Shown here: positions 51,179 to 60,367 of the stretch, in pieces
How positions within the stretch are numbered: position 1 is the stretch's first letter
How the letters are laid out: the number at the start of each line of letters is the position of its first letter
NCBI RefSeq assembly: GCF_011761355.1
Contig: NZ_JAASRW010000004.1
Coordinates: forward strand, 609,866-673,865
DNA length: 64,000 nucleotides
Source of the DNA: Paenibacillus lupini
Lineage (GTDB): Bacteria > Bacillota > Bacilli > Paenibacillales > Paenibacillaceae
Direction of reading: 5' to 3'
Notes under the pieces: model-generated
Told to the model about the DNA's origin: nothing
Database searches by the model: none
The model's input: the letters and a program-made list of their open reading frames with translations, nothing else
Program-made: the position numbers and the translations under genes

Positions 51179-53488
51179 ATGAAAAGATCATTCAAAGGTA
51201 AGGCATTGGCAACGGCACTATCGCTAAGTTTGCTACAGGTCCCATTGTTCGGTGGACTTGTCCATGCAGCCAATTCTGTAACAAGTATAGCGGTTGCGTC
51301 TGGCGAGGCATCTTCATCTACTGTGGGAGTTTTGGACGAGAGCCTGGCGAAAATCTCGAAAGATGAGGCCGTCGAAAAGTTTAGAAAGCTGTTCCCTGAA
51401 TTTAAGGATGCTGAAGCGGTTAGTGTTCAACTTGGGAACCCAAATCAGTATCCGCCAAGCAATGAGATGATTTGGACAATCGAATGGAGTGTAGCTGTAG
51501 ACAACGGGACACATGGTTTCAGTACCAGCATTGATGCGATAACAGGAGATATTCTTACATATTATTATCCAATTGATCAGGAATACGCTTATTATCCGGC
51601 AAAAGTGACTAAGGATGAGGCGGAGAAGATTGCTAAGCAATTCATCACAGTCGCTGCGCCGTCCATCAAGACTGATAAGCTGGAGCTCTTGCCAACAGAA
51701 AGCAATTATCCACAAGCCTTGTTTGGGCAGGTGCAATATACCTTTATTTATCAGATGCAAGTGAATGGTATTCCAACGTCGAACAGTCAAATTCAAGTAA
51801 CGGTTGACGGTAACGGTAAAATCAACAATTACTTCGGGTCCAGCACAAATAAGAACTATCCTTCTCCTGACACGACTCTGACGGCGGCAGAGGCAGGAGA
51901 AAAGATGAAAAAGAATATTAAGCTTCAATTAGCTTATATCCCGAACTCCGATTATTACAATTCTCCGCTCAAGGCGTCAGACTACCGTCTTGGCTATATT
52001 TCAACAAGCGGAACTGGCTTAATTGATGCGAACTCAGGAAAATATCTTGACGAAAATGGTCAGGCTGTAGATTCCCTTCCGGAAGCCGGCTATTCCGCCA
52101 TTTCTTCGACTGCAGCACCGTTCCAGCCGCATAAAGGGGAGGAACTGACTAAGGAAGAGGCAGTAGCCGTTGTGGCCACCGCTTCGGGACGAAAGTTATC
52201 GGAAGAACAAGGCTCAATTAGCAGTAATCGGAATGGTCATAAGGTTTGGAATATCTCATCTGGAGATCCGTTTGGCGGCGAACAAATCCATGCGGAAGTA
52301 GATGCTGCAACTGGGCGGCTCATTCAATTTTTCACCTATTCTTATTCGTCTGATGGATCCTCTGGAGATGAAGCAGAGAAAGCAGCACAGTCTTCTATTA
52401 CAGAATCAGAAGCCAAAGCCAAGGCACAAGATCTGGTTACAAAGCTTTATCCGAACGCATCAGGCGATTTGAAGCTGATTGAGCGTCCGGGCAATTTTTC
52501 ATACGGTCCTGATATTGCTTATACTTACTTGTTCCAGCAGTTCTATAAAGATAAGCCAATCCAGCCGTCGACCGTTCAGATTAACCTCGATGGTAAAGGT
52601 AATTTGCAGCAGTATTATTCTACGACGACTCCAGTGGATACGCTTGGTAAGCTTGATTCCTTAACCGCCAAGGTTACGGAGGAAGAAGCGCTCAAGGTGT
52701 ATCGTGATGCGCTTAGTGCCGAGCTGCAGTATGTGACAATCGGCGGCAATTATGTTGCTGGTAAGCTTCAGGAACAGCAAGTGAAACTTGTTTATTCACC
52801 TGTAATAAAAGATTTTGAGAACAACATAAGCATCTTTGTAAATGCGATTAGCGGCAAGCTGGAGCAACAGTATAATTTCCTTGGTATGCCTGAAGAGAAG
52901 GGCGAGCTGCCAGCAGACGCGAAGAAACATTGGGCTTCCAAATCGCTCGAGATTATGTTCAATTATGGCGTTATCAAACCGGAATCCGATGGACTCATCC
53001 ATCCGGACCAAACGGTTAATACCGGGGATTGGGTTAATATTCTGCTCGCCAGCTTTGGAGCAGGACAGTATTATAACACACCGGAAAAACAGCGCTTTGC
53101 TGATATTCCGCTCGACAGCGAATATGCGAATGCCGTGGATTATTTGGTGCAAAGAGGCTTCCTGCAAGCTTCGCCAACTCAAAAGCTGCATCCTGAGCAG
53201 GCTTTGACCCGCGGCAATTTGGCAGTATGGCTGACAAAGCTGCTTAAATATGAAAAGTTGTCTGAATTTATGGCGAACGATACGGATGTGACAAAATTGA
53301 AGGATGCTGGTCAAATTAAGAATAAAGGAGCAGCAACTATTGCCATTAAGCTTGGCTTGCTGACAACAGATAACGGAAAGTTTAATCCTGATGCACCAGT
53401 AACCAAAGCACAGATCAGCACGGTTCTTTTAAGACTTGCTACTTTGCAGAATAAAGTGGATTCACCAATTATGAACAACTACTATTAA
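51179..53488 (+). CDS. Secreted protein with YcdB-like repeats and SLH domains
   Basis: 769 residues from the ATG at 51179 (GGCGAGGAG upstream). Signal peptide about 1-30, ending H-A-A-N. Residues about 55-600 consist of repeated segments resembling YcdB/PepSY-type domains: each has a T-x-x-E-A-x-x-x-A pattern followed by V-D-x-x-T-G-x-I/L strands. Residues about 605-769 carry three S-layer homology domains (W-A-S-K-S-L-E-I-M-F-N-Y-G-V-I; F-A-D-I-P; P-D-A-P-V-T-K-A-Q). SLH domains anchor it to a pyruvylated wall polymer. The repeats may bind or inhibit a protease; that is inference. Confidence 0.85.
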   Translation: MKRSFKGKALATALSLSLLQVPLFGGLVHAANSVTSIAVASGEASSSTVGVLDESLAKISKDEAVEKFRKLFPEFKDAEAVSVQLGNPNQYPPSNEMIWTIEWSVAVDNGTHGFSTSIDAITGDILTYYYPIDQEYAYYPAKVTKDEAEKIAKQFITVAAPSIKTDKLELLPTESNYPQALFGQVQYTFIYQMQVNGIPTSNSQIQVTVDGNGKINNYFGSSTNKNYPSPDTTLTAAEAGEKMKKNIKLQLAYIPNSDYYNSPLKASDYRLGYISTSGTGLIDANSGKYLDENGQAVDSLPEAGYSAISSTAAPFQPHKGEELTKEEAVAVVATASGRKLSEEQGSISSNRNGHKVWNISSGDPFGGEQIHAEVDAATGRLIQFFTYSYSSDGSSGDEAEKAAQSSITESEAKAKAQDLVTKLYPNASGDLKLIERPGNFSYGPDIAYTYLFQQFYKDKPIQPSTVQINLDGKGNLQQYYSTTTPVDTLGKLDSLTAKVTEEEALKVYRDALSAELQYVTIGGNYVAGKLQEQQVKLVYSPVIKDFENNISIFVNAISGKLEQQYNFLGMPEEKGELPADAKKHWASKSLEIMFNYGVIKPESDGLIHPDQTVNTGDWVNILLASFGAGQYYNTPEKQRFADIPLDSEYANAVDYLVQRGFLQASPTQKLHPEQALTRGNLAVWLTKLLKYEKLSEFMANDTDVTKLKDAGQIKNKGAATIAIKLGLLTTDNGKFNPDAPVTKAQISTVLLRLATLQNKVDSPIMNNYY

Positions 53489-53504
53489 CTTCCTAGCAGA
53501 TTCG

Positions 53505-53541
53505 AAAACGAACAGCTTTCATGAGCTGTTCGTTTTTTTTA
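53505..53541 (+). terminator. Rho-independent terminator
   Basis: AAAACGAACAGCT and AGCTGTTCGTTTT form a perfect stem followed by eight T residues. Confidence 0.92.
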
Positions 53542-53629
53542 TTTGGGGCTTTTATATTGCGTTCCATATAGTTCTAATGTATTAATTCGAGCTTTTTGCT
53601 AGAGTTAATTCATTGGATGTGATAACAAA

Positions 53630-54964
53630 TTGAAGGCTTACAACAAGAGCAAACTGTCTAGTCCTAAATTTTATGTGCCAATTAAATATAAATTTATAAT
53701 AGGTCATTGCTTCGCATTAGTTTGGCTGCTTTTTTCAATTTATATTTCTCGACCCTGGATCGTATCGCTTGGACATGTCGTCACATTGCTGGGAGCTATA
53801 TTGATTATAACGGGTATAGCTTATATTCCCGGTTATTTGATTAGCTTTATGGTAGGCAGTCTGCTCATGGACAGACAGCCAGAGTTTAAGGTGGAGTATC
53901 CCAAACAACCGGTAACTGTTCTAATTGCTGCATGGAATGAAGAGAAGAATATCGGTGACACCCTAAGGCAGCTGTCCAAGCAGGATTATGAAGGTGATAT
54001 TCAGATCATACTCATCGATAATAATTGTACAGATAGTACGGTTGATGTTGCTGATCAGGTGGCGAAGGAACTGGGACTTTTCCTGCAAGTTGTTACGGAA
54101 AAGAAAGCAGGGAAGAACTACGCCCTGAATACGGCCCTATCGTACGTTGAAACAGAGCTAATGATTACCTTGGATGCGGATACTTTGCTTCACACCTCGG
54201 CGATTCGATTTATCGTCTGCAGGATGATGAGTGCACCGGAAGACGTATGTGCAGTTGCTGGGGCAGTACTTGTCCGCAACAGCCGTCAGAATATATGGAC
54301 CAAAATTCAGGAGTGGGATTACTTTCTTGCCATAGCCTCTGTAAAACGACTTCAGGGGATGTATCAGCAAACACTTGTTGCCCAAGGGGCGTTTAGTCTT
54401 TATAGAACTAAGGTTATTCAGGAAATTGGCGGCTGGGATGATGTCATTGGTGAGGATATCGTACTGACGTGGAAGTTTTTGAAGAAGGGCTTTCGTGTGT
54501 TCTTTGAGCCATTATCCGTTGCGTTTACAAGCGTCCCCGCATCCTTCAAATCCTTCAGCATACAGCGAAGCCGCTGGGCGAGAGGAATGATTGAGGGACT
54601 GAAAGCCGTCAAGCCCTGGCAGCAGCCGCGCATGTACGGCAAATATTTAACTGGTGTTAATCTGATCTTGCCTTATGTGGACGCTGCCTATACGTTCTTT
54701 TGGCTGCCGGGATTGGTTCTGGCTTTATTTGGTATCTATTGGATTGCGGGACCTTTGACCCTTCTTGTACTGCCGATTACGATATTAAGTTATATGATTC
54801 TGTACCGTTATCAGAAGTCGGTCTTTCGAGCATTGGATCTAAAAGTGAGAAGGAACAACACGGGCTTTATTTTATTCATTATCATTTATCAGATTATTAT
54901 GAGTCCTGTTTCCATATATGGATACCTTCAGGAGCTATTAAAGCTTAAGCGTATATGGAGATAA
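53630..54964 (+). CDS. Processive glycosyltransferase family 2 (IcaA/PgaC-like)
   Basis: 444 residues. Two N-terminal membrane helices (about 20-85), the GT-A domain (about 98-320) and two to three C-terminal helices. Catalytic motifs are complete: D-N-N-C-T-D-S-T, D-A-D-T (DxD), G-E-D-I-V-L-T (ED) and Q-R-S-R-W-A-R-G (QxxRW). This set marks enzymes that make and export beta-linked polymers such as poly-N-acetylglucosamine, hyaluronan or cellulose-like glycans. It stands alone; the deacetylase and acyltransferase at 22.8-24.9 kb could act on the same polymer. The TTG follows GGATGTGAT, one base off a perfect site. Confidence 0.87.
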   Translation: MKAYNKSKLSSPKFYVPIKYKFIIGHCFALVWLLFSIYISRPWIVSLGHVVTLLGAILIITGIAYIPGYLISFMVGSLLMDRQPEFKVEYPKQPVTVLIAAWNEEKNIGDTLRQLSKQDYEGDIQIILIDNNCTDSTVDVADQVAKELGLFLQVVTEKKAGKNYALNTALSYVETELMITLDADTLLHTSAIRFIVCRMMSAPEDVCAVAGAVLVRNSRQNIWTKIQEWDYFLAIASVKRLQGMYQQTLVAQGAFSLYRTKVIQEIGGWDDVIGEDIVLTWKFLKKGFRVFFEPLSVAFTSVPASFKSFSIQRSRWARGMIEGLKAVKPWQQPRMYGKYLTGVNLILPYVDAAYTFFWLPGLVLALFGIYWIAGPLTLLVLPITILSYMILYRYQKSVFRALDLKVRRNNTGFILFIIIYQIIMSPVSIYGYLQELLKLKRIWR

Positions 54965-54976
54965 GATACCTCAAAC

Positions 54977-55008
54977 AAAAAGCTGCCGATCGCTCGGCAG
55001 CTTTTTCG
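54977..55008. terminator. Bidirectional terminator
   Basis: AAAAAGCTGCCGA and TCGGCAGCTTTTT pair around TCGC, between convergent genes. Confidence 0.92.
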
Positions 55009-55018
55009 TGGTGTTTAT

Positions 55019-55330
55019 TTATCCACCGAACGCATCTCTGAACGCCCGACGAAGCTGGGTGGGGTCGACCTCCCACAACTCGGCGATCTCCTCGCTGACG
55101 TTTTCGTCCCACCAATCGGACAGCACTTTGCGGTTTTTCTCATTCTCCGCAATATAAAGCAGGTTTAGAATAACCTTTTTGTAGTACAAGGTCTCGGCCT
55201 GATCCATCTTCTCCTTCGGCACATATACCTTTAACCGTTTGACGGTTCGATATAGTTCATTGCTGCAGGCGCGGCGGATTTTTCGTGCGGACGGCAGGCC
55301 GGTCGTATGTTTCTGGGCGGATGACTTCAT
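55019..55330 (-). CDS. Conserved helical protein of unknown function
   Basis: 103 residues, basic at the N-terminus (L-P-S-A-R-K-I-R-R-A-C-S) and helical throughout, with L-Y-Y-K-K-V-I-L-N-L-L-Y-I-A-E-N-E-K-N and a final R-R-A-F-R-D-A-F-G-G. No signal peptide, membrane helix or catalytic motif is visible. Proteins with this pattern seem to be shared among Paenibacillaceae, which is from memory and not checked. It has its own gene unit, convergent with the glycosyltransferase. Confidence 0.65.
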   Translation of the reverse strand: MKSSAQKHTTGLPSARKIRRACSNELYRTVKRLKVYVPKEKMDQAETLYYKKVILNLLYIAENEKNRKVLSDWWDENVSEEIAELWEVDPTQLRRAFRDAFGG

Positions 55331-55409
55331 GGTGAACCGACTCCTCTCTAACCCATAAATATGCGTCTGAGAATGAGACGGTCACAGAAGAAATACGTAT
55401 TAACGTTTG

Positions 55410-55856
55410 TTAATGGACTTCGATGTAGCCCACCATCGGACCGCCATTATTCATATCGGTATGGACGAGGCATATAATGGGATAGGTGCCAGCCCGCTCG
55501 GGTGTAAATCGGACAACCGTTGTTTTCCCTTTTTTCACTTCTCCTTTAATACCAAGGCCCTCGATGATGAAGGGATGACTGCTGCCATTTACGCCGCTGA
55601 TTTGGAGCTCAACTGGTTCGCCTTTACGCAGGCTGATTGTGCCAGGATCCCAGCGGTAGACCTCCAATTTCTTGCCGTCCTCAGTCGTCGAACTGAACTC
55701 GCCGGTTACAAGCTTGATGGTCTGCACCTCTGTTGGCTGACCACTTGCGGTACGTGTTCGTTCCCAGCTTAGATAGACGGCAGCCATCAGAATGATAAGC
55801 GTCACGAACACAAACAGCTGGACATGCTTTTTATGAATGATGAATACACGAGACAT
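55410..55856 (-). CDS. Membrane-anchored cupredoxin-domain protein
   Basis: 148 residues. One N-terminal membrane helix (about 10-31) anchors an extracellular cupredoxin fold. Copper ligands of a type 1 site are visible: His in S-S-H-P-F, then Cys, His and Met in C-L-V-H-T-D-M. It should carry electrons or hold copper at the outer membrane face. No oxidase or copper pump genes adjoin. The ATG follows GAGGAGGAAT. Confidence 0.85.
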   Translation of the reverse strand: MSRVFIIHKKHVQLFVFVTLIILMAAVYLSWERTRTASGQPTEVQTIKLVTGEFSSTTEDGKKLEVYRWDPGTISLRKGEPVELQISGVNGSSHPFIIEGLGIKGEVKKGKTTVVRFTPERAGTYPIICLVHTDMNNGGPMVGYIEVH

Positions 55857-55968
55857 AAGAATTCCTCCTCTTCTATATTTAAGCGGGAGTAGATTCGAAG
55901 ATGATGCTAGTGTATGCTCGGGCTTGTCCGTACATGACTGCTGGGCCTAATGCGCTTTCACGGATATG

Positions 55969-56014
55969 CCCGACTCTGGTCGGGTGGATGCTCATCCACT
56001 TCGTATGGTAGAAT
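55969..56014 (+). promoter_or_regulatory. Two adjoining hairpins and an extended -10 promoter before dedA
   Basis: CCCGAC-TCTG-GTCGGG (55969-55984) and GTGGAT-GCTC-ATCCAC (55984-55999) share one base. TGG-TAGAAT (56006-56014) follows, 42 bp before the DedA start. The palindromes lie where a -35 box would be, so an activator or repressor site is likelier than an RNA element. Nothing else is seen in 55857-55968. Confidence 0.45.
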
Positions 56015-56055
56015 ACAGTCAATTGCTATTATTTAGGATGGAAGGAATGATGTAG

Positions 56056-56664
56056 TTGGGTTGGATTTCGGATCTGTTACACGAGATTCTGTTATGGATT
56101 GAAAGTCTTGGTTATTTCGGCATATTAATTGGATTAATGATAGAGGTTATTCCGAGTGAAATTGTATTGGGCTATGGCGGATATTTAGTTTCAAAAGGTG
56201 AAATATCTTACTTTGGTGCTATTATCTTTGGTGTAGTAGGCGCGGTCGCGCAAAACTGGATCTTGTATGGTATTGGACGATTTGGCGGCCGTCCGCTAGT
56301 GGAGAAATACGGGAAGTATATTAAGATTAAGATGAAGCATGTGGATATTGCAGAAAACTGGTTTAAGAAATATGGAGCGGGTATTGTATTTACAGCTCGT
56401 TTTATACCGGTAATGCGACAGGTTATTTCCGTTCCAGCGGGTATGGCGAAGATGTCGTTCTCCCTATTTACATTGCTGACGGCGCTTGCGTCGATTCCAT
56501 GGACGATTTTATTTGTTCATTTGGGTAAAACATTAGGAGAGAACTGGGAAGATATCGACGATAAAGCAGCTCAATATGTACAGCCGGCTATCTTGATCGC
56601 TATTGCCCTGTTGATTGTGTACGTCGTCTACAAGTTTATTCGCTCCAAAGGGAAATCCGTATAA
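56056..56664 (+). CDS. DedA family membrane protein
   Basis: 202 residues with four to five membrane helices. Family marks are clear: the E-V-I-P-S-E-I-V-L-G-Y-G-G segment, F-T-A-R-F-I-P-V-M-R-Q (the R-F-x-P-x-x-R motif) and G-x-x-M-S-F. DedA proteins act as lipid scramblases or flippases for polyprenyl phosphate or phospholipid and affect envelope stress tolerance. The start is TTG behind GGAAGGAA. The thioredoxin-like gene follows 21 bp later. Confidence 0.9.
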   Translation: MGWISDLLHEILLWIESLGYFGILIGLMIEVIPSEIVLGYGGYLVSKGEISYFGAIIFGVVGAVAQNWILYGIGRFGGRPLVEKYGKYIKIKMKHVDIAENWFKKYGAGIVFTARFIPVMRQVISVPAGMAKMSFSLFTLLTALASIPWTILFVHLGKTLGENWEDIDDKAAQYVQPAILIAIALLIVYVVYKFIRSKGKSV

Positions 56665-56685
56665 CAAAGAGGAAGAGGGATGAAC

Positions 56686-57252
56686 ATGAGCAGAAGCGTT
56701 GCAGATAAAGTAAACAAAGGTATTAGTCCGGAGCAGTTTATTGAAGGCATGACGAAGAATAAGGAAGCTTTTCAAGGCTGGTATGATAAGTTTGAATGGT
56801 CTGATAATAGCGACCGTGAATTTTTCGAATCACTGAGTGGCCGTAATGATTTGCGTGTCCTTATTCTGATGGCTGACTGGTGTGGCGACGTTGTACGCAA
56901 TATTCCGGTTGTATTCCGTGCACTTGAAGCGGGCAATGTTCCAACAGAGGTTCTCATTATGGAAGAAAATCTCGACACGATGGATCAATTCCTCACGATG
57001 GGCGGTCGCTCCGTGCCGGTTGTCATTGTAGCAGATGCCGAAGGAAATGTGCATGGCACATGGGGGCCAAGACCTACATACATCCAAGAGCCGATGGTTA
57101 ACTTCAAAAAGGCAAATCCTGATCGTGAAGCAGCGGATTATCAGGAGAATCTTACTGTGACCAGACAGGAAATTATGCGGCGTTACGGCGAAGGCACAGG
57201 TTATCAAGCTCTCGTTGTTCAAGAGCTGCGGGCCTTGATTGAATCGGTATAA
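56686..57252 (+). CDS. Thioredoxin-fold protein with single active-site cysteine
   Basis: 188 residues from the ATG at 56686, 6 bp behind GAAGAGGG (an in-frame ATG at 56680 is too close). The thioredoxin-like core has M-A-D-W-C-G-D-V-V-R-N at about 62-72 and the cis-Pro region R-S-V-P-V-V at about 107-112. The usual second cysteine of C-x-x-C is Val here, so classical disulfide reduction is unlikely; bacillithiol- or monothiol-type chemistry is possible. It sits between dedA and a hydrolase gene on the same strand. Confidence 0.8.
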   Translation: MSRSVADKVNKGISPEQFIEGMTKNKEAFQGWYDKFEWSDNSDREFFESLSGRNDLRVLILMADWCGDVVRNIPVVFRALEAGNVPTEVLIMEENLDTMDQFLTMGGRSVPVVIVADAEGNVHGTWGPRPTYIQEPMVNFKKANPDREAADYQENLTVTRQEIMRRYGEGTGYQALVVQELRALIESV

Positions 57253-57277
57253 ACCATTAGATTGGAGTTTTACGAGA

Positions 57278-57913
57278 ATGCGTATAGAAATGTTTACACT
57301 TGGTCCGATACAGACGAATGCTTATTTATTGACGGAGAAAAATGAACAGACAGGCGAGGAACGCGGAATTGTTATTGATCCAGGCATGAATCCAAAACGA
57401 CTCCTCGATCGGATCGCCAATGTGAAGATTGAAGCCATTTTACTGACCCATGCTCATTTTGACCATATGGGCGGTGTGGAAGAAGTACGGACAGCAGCAG
57501 GATGTCCGGTGTACATTCATGATCTTGAAGCGGACTGGCTGACGGATGCGAAAAAGAATGGTTCGCTCCGCTGGTCGGATGTAACACCGCCATTAACAAC
57601 AAGCCCAGCTGAATATGCGCTGGATGAAGGCCAGACGCTGAGCTTCATCGGCCAAACGTTTAAAGTGATGCATACCCCAGGTCACTCACCGGGCAGCGTA
57701 AGCTTCCTTTGCGGCACTGACTTGTTCTCTGGAGATGTCTTGTTTAAACAATCTATTGGGCGGACCGATCTTCCTGGCGGCCGTGAACGGGATTTGTTTG
57801 ACTCAATCAAGACGAAGCTGTATAAGCTTCCGCCTGAGGTTACGGTATACTCCGGGCATGGACCAAAGACAACAATCGGATTCGAAATGGCGAATAATCC
57901 ATACGTAAGATAA
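57278..57913 (+). CDS. Metallo-beta-lactamase fold hydrolase (glyoxalase II-like)
   Basis: 211 residues from the ATG at 57278. The HxHxDH motif is T-H-A-H-F-D-H-M-G-G at about 62-71; further ligands lie in H-T-P-G-H-S-P-G, S-G-D-V-L-F and Y-S-G-H-G-P. Close to Bacillus YqgX-type proteins, which split thioester or S-lactoyl-thiol adducts. The 25-bp gap to the thioredoxin-like gene supports co-transcription and perhaps a shared thiol theme. Confidence 0.9.
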   Translation: MRIEMFTLGPIQTNAYLLTEKNEQTGEERGIVIDPGMNPKRLLDRIANVKIEAILLTHAHFDHMGGVEEVRTAAGCPVYIHDLEADWLTDAKKNGSLRWSDVTPPLTTSPAEYALDEGQTLSFIGQTFKVMHTPGHSPGSVSFLCGTDLFSGDVLFKQSIGRTDLPGGRERDLFDSIKTKLYKLPPEVTVYSGHGPKTTIGFEMANNPYVR

Positions 57914-57930
57914 GAGCTTCAAATCAGGAC

Positions 57931-57962
57931 CGTTGGTGATGATACCGACGGTTCTTTTTATT
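57931..57962 (+). terminator. Rho-independent terminator
   Basis: ACCGTTGGT and ACCGACGGT pair around GATGAT (one wobble), followed by TCTTTTTATTT. Confidence 0.8.
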
Positions 57963-58054
57963 TCATCTCCACAAATATGGAAAAGCGGTTTCAAATCTGA
58001 GACAATGTAGTTATGGTCTTTTGGATATATGAATTTGAAAGGACGTGCAGTTGT

Positions 58055-60292
58055 TTGGCGGATATCAAAGTGAAGCAAGTGGAAGAGGAAGCTGCAAGCA
58101 CAGGCAAACGGACACCCGAGCAGATTGCTGTTGAGAACGAACAGATTATTAAAGGAATGGCATCACAGCTGTCCATCCCTATTACGAAAGTGAAAGCAGC
58201 AGTTTCTTTACTTGATGAAGGGAACACCATTCCTTTTATCGCCCGGTATCGTAAAGAGATGACGGGTGAGCTTGATGAGAATGATCTCCGGGCTATCGAA
58301 GAGCGGCTGCAATATATGCGTAATTTGGAAGATCGCAAACGGGAAGTTATTCGTCTGATTGATGAACAGGGCAAATTGACGGATGAGCTTCGCGCTTCGA
58401 TCCAAACGGCAGGCAAGCTGCAGGAAATTGAAGATTTGTACCGCCCTTACCGGCAAAAACGGAAAACACGCGCCAGCGTGGCGAAAGAGCGCGGGTTAGA
58501 ACCGCTTGCTCTGTGGCTGTGGGCACAACCACGTCAAGGAGAGCCGCTTGCAGAGGCCGTTAAATACATAGATGCTGATAAAGGAGTTGCTTCAACAGAA
58601 GAAGCACTTCAAGGTGCAATGGATATTCTGGCTGAAAATATTGCCGATGATGCAGCCATCCGCGCCTGGGTAAGGAAGCATACATTTGATCAAGCTTTGC
58701 TTCGTACCGATGTGAAGAATGCTGAGACGGAATCCGTATACGAAATGTATTATAACTACCAGGAGCCTGTACGCAAACTGCCGCCTCATCGAGTACTCGC
58801 TATTAACCGCGGGGAGCGGGAAGATGTACTGCGTGTCACGTTTGATCTGACGTCTGATCGGATTCATGAGTTTATTCAACGCAAGGTGCTGCGTCAGCAA
58901 ACAGCTCCTAGCGTTCGAGATGTATTGGTTAATGTGATTGAGGATGCCTACAAACGGCTTATCGCTCCATCCATTGAACGAGAAGTGCGCGGAGAGCTGA
59001 CTGAGAAGGCGGAAGAGCATGCGATCTCGATCTTCTCGGAGAATTTGCGTAATCTGCTGCTTCAACCGCCTGTTCGCGGCAATGTTGTTCTTGGCGTCGA
59101 TCCGGCTTATCGGACAGGCTGCAAGCTTGCGGTTATTGATGATACCGGCAAACTGATGGAAGTAGCCGTTACTTACCCTACACCTCCCAACAATAAAGTG
59201 GTGGAAGCTGAACGTACGATTAACGGTATGATTGACCGCTATGGCGTCACCTTGATTGTAATTGGTAACGGAACGGCATCCCGAGAGACGGAGCAGTTCA
59301 TCGCCGAATTAATTCGCAAGCGTACCGGAGCTGCCGAATTGAAATATATTATTGTCAGCGAAGCAGGAGCAAGTGTCTATTCTGCATCGAAGCTGGCTGC
59401 TGAGGAATTCCCGGATTTGGACGTTGCAGAACGCAGCGCCGTCTCCATTGCACGCCGTCTGCAGGATCCGCTGGCTGAGCTGGTGAAGATTGAGCCTAAA
59501 GCTATCGGCGTTGGGCAGTATCAGCATGATGTGAGTCAGAAGCGTCTCGACGAAAGTCTTGGCGGTGTTGTCGAGTCGGCGGTTAACCATGTTGGTGTCG
59601 ATGTGAATACGGCTTCTGCTTCTCTGCTCTCTTATGTAGCGGGGATCAATGCAACGATTGCGAAAAACATCGTCAAATATCGTGAAGAGAACGGTCGGTT
59701 CGCGAAGCGCGGCCAGCTGCAGAAGGTACCGCGGCTTGGTGCCAAATCTTATGAGCAATGTATAGGCTTCCTGCGAATTCCGGAAGCGGCTAATCAATTG
59801 GATCGTACGCCAATTCATCCGGAATCGTATGATGTTGTAGATAAGCTATTTGGTCAGCTTGGTCTCAAGCTGAATCAAATTGGCACCGATGAGCTGAAAG
59901 AAAAGTTGTCTGGTATTGATCCAGTCGAGATTGCAGCTGTGCTTGGCGTTGGTGTGCCAACACTGAAGGATATTATCGAGAGCTTGCTTCGTCCGGGGCG
60001 TGATCCGCGCGAAGAACTGCCGCCGCCAATTTTCCATACGGATGTATTGAATATTGAAGATCTTACACCAGGAATGGAATTGCACGGTACAGTACGGAAC
60101 GTTATCGACTTTGGTGCCTTCATCGATATCGGCATTAAGAATGATGGCCTTGTCCATATCTCGCAATTGAGCGACAAATTCGTGAAGCATCCAATGGATG
60201 TCGTTTCTGTAGGCGACAATGTCACCGTATGGGTGCTTGGCGTTGATCTGAAAAAGGGCAGAGTCTCGCTCACGATGCGCAAACAGGCATAA
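58055..60292 (+). CDS. tex: Tex, S1-domain transcription/RNA accessory protein
   Basis: 745 residues from a TTG at 58055; AAAGGACGTG lies about 11 bp upstream and no other in-frame start is better placed. N-terminal helical Tex domain (S-I-P-I-T-K-V-K-A-A, F-I-A-R-Y-R-K-E), YqgF-like nuclease fold (G-V-D-P-A-Y-R-T-G-C-K-L, about 345-460), helix-hairpin-helix repeats (N-T-A-S-A-S-L-L and V-P-R-L-G-A-K) and a C-terminal S1 domain (G-M-E-L-H-G-T-V to the end). Tex binds RNA and the transcription machinery; its exact role differs between species. A single-gene unit. Confidence 0.94.
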   Translation: MADIKVKQVEEEAASTGKRTPEQIAVENEQIIKGMASQLSIPITKVKAAVSLLDEGNTIPFIARYRKEMTGELDENDLRAIEERLQYMRNLEDRKREVIRLIDEQGKLTDELRASIQTAGKLQEIEDLYRPYRQKRKTRASVAKERGLEPLALWLWAQPRQGEPLAEAVKYIDADKGVASTEEALQGAMDILAENIADDAAIRAWVRKHTFDQALLRTDVKNAETESVYEMYYNYQEPVRKLPPHRVLAINRGEREDVLRVTFDLTSDRIHEFIQRKVLRQQTAPSVRDVLVNVIEDAYKRLIAPSIEREVRGELTEKAEEHAISIFSENLRNLLLQPPVRGNVVLGVDPAYRTGCKLAVIDDTGKLMEVAVTYPTPPNNKVVEAERTINGMIDRYGVTLIVIGNGTASRETEQFIAELIRKRTGAAELKYIIVSEAGASVYSASKLAAEEFPDLDVAERSAVSIARRLQDPLAELVKIEPKAIGVGQYQHDVSQKRLDESLGGVVESAVNHVGVDVNTASASLLSYVAGINATIAKNIVKYREENGRFAKRGQLQKVPRLGAKSYEQCIGFLRIPEAANQLDRTPIHPESYDVVDKLFGQLGLKLNQIGTDELKEKLSGIDPVEIAAVLGVGVPTLKDIIESLLRPGRDPREELPPPIFHTDVLNIEDLTPGMELHGTVRNVIDFGAFIDIGIKNDGLVHISQLSDKFVKHPMDVVSVGDNVTVWVLGVDLKKGRVSLTMRKQA

Positions 60293-60300
60293 TTTCGTGC

Positions 60301-60329
60301 TTGCTGGCCTTAAGGACCAACACTATAAT
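60301..60329 (+). promoter_or_regulatory. Promoter of the Rrf2-family gene
   Basis: TTGCTG (60301-60306), 17-bp spacer, TATAAT (60324-60329). The spacer holds the palindrome CCTTAAGG, a possible autoregulatory site. Confidence 0.6.
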
Positions 60330-60367
60330 ACAGATGAGCCTCTAAGATCCTACTTGGGAAGGAGAGG

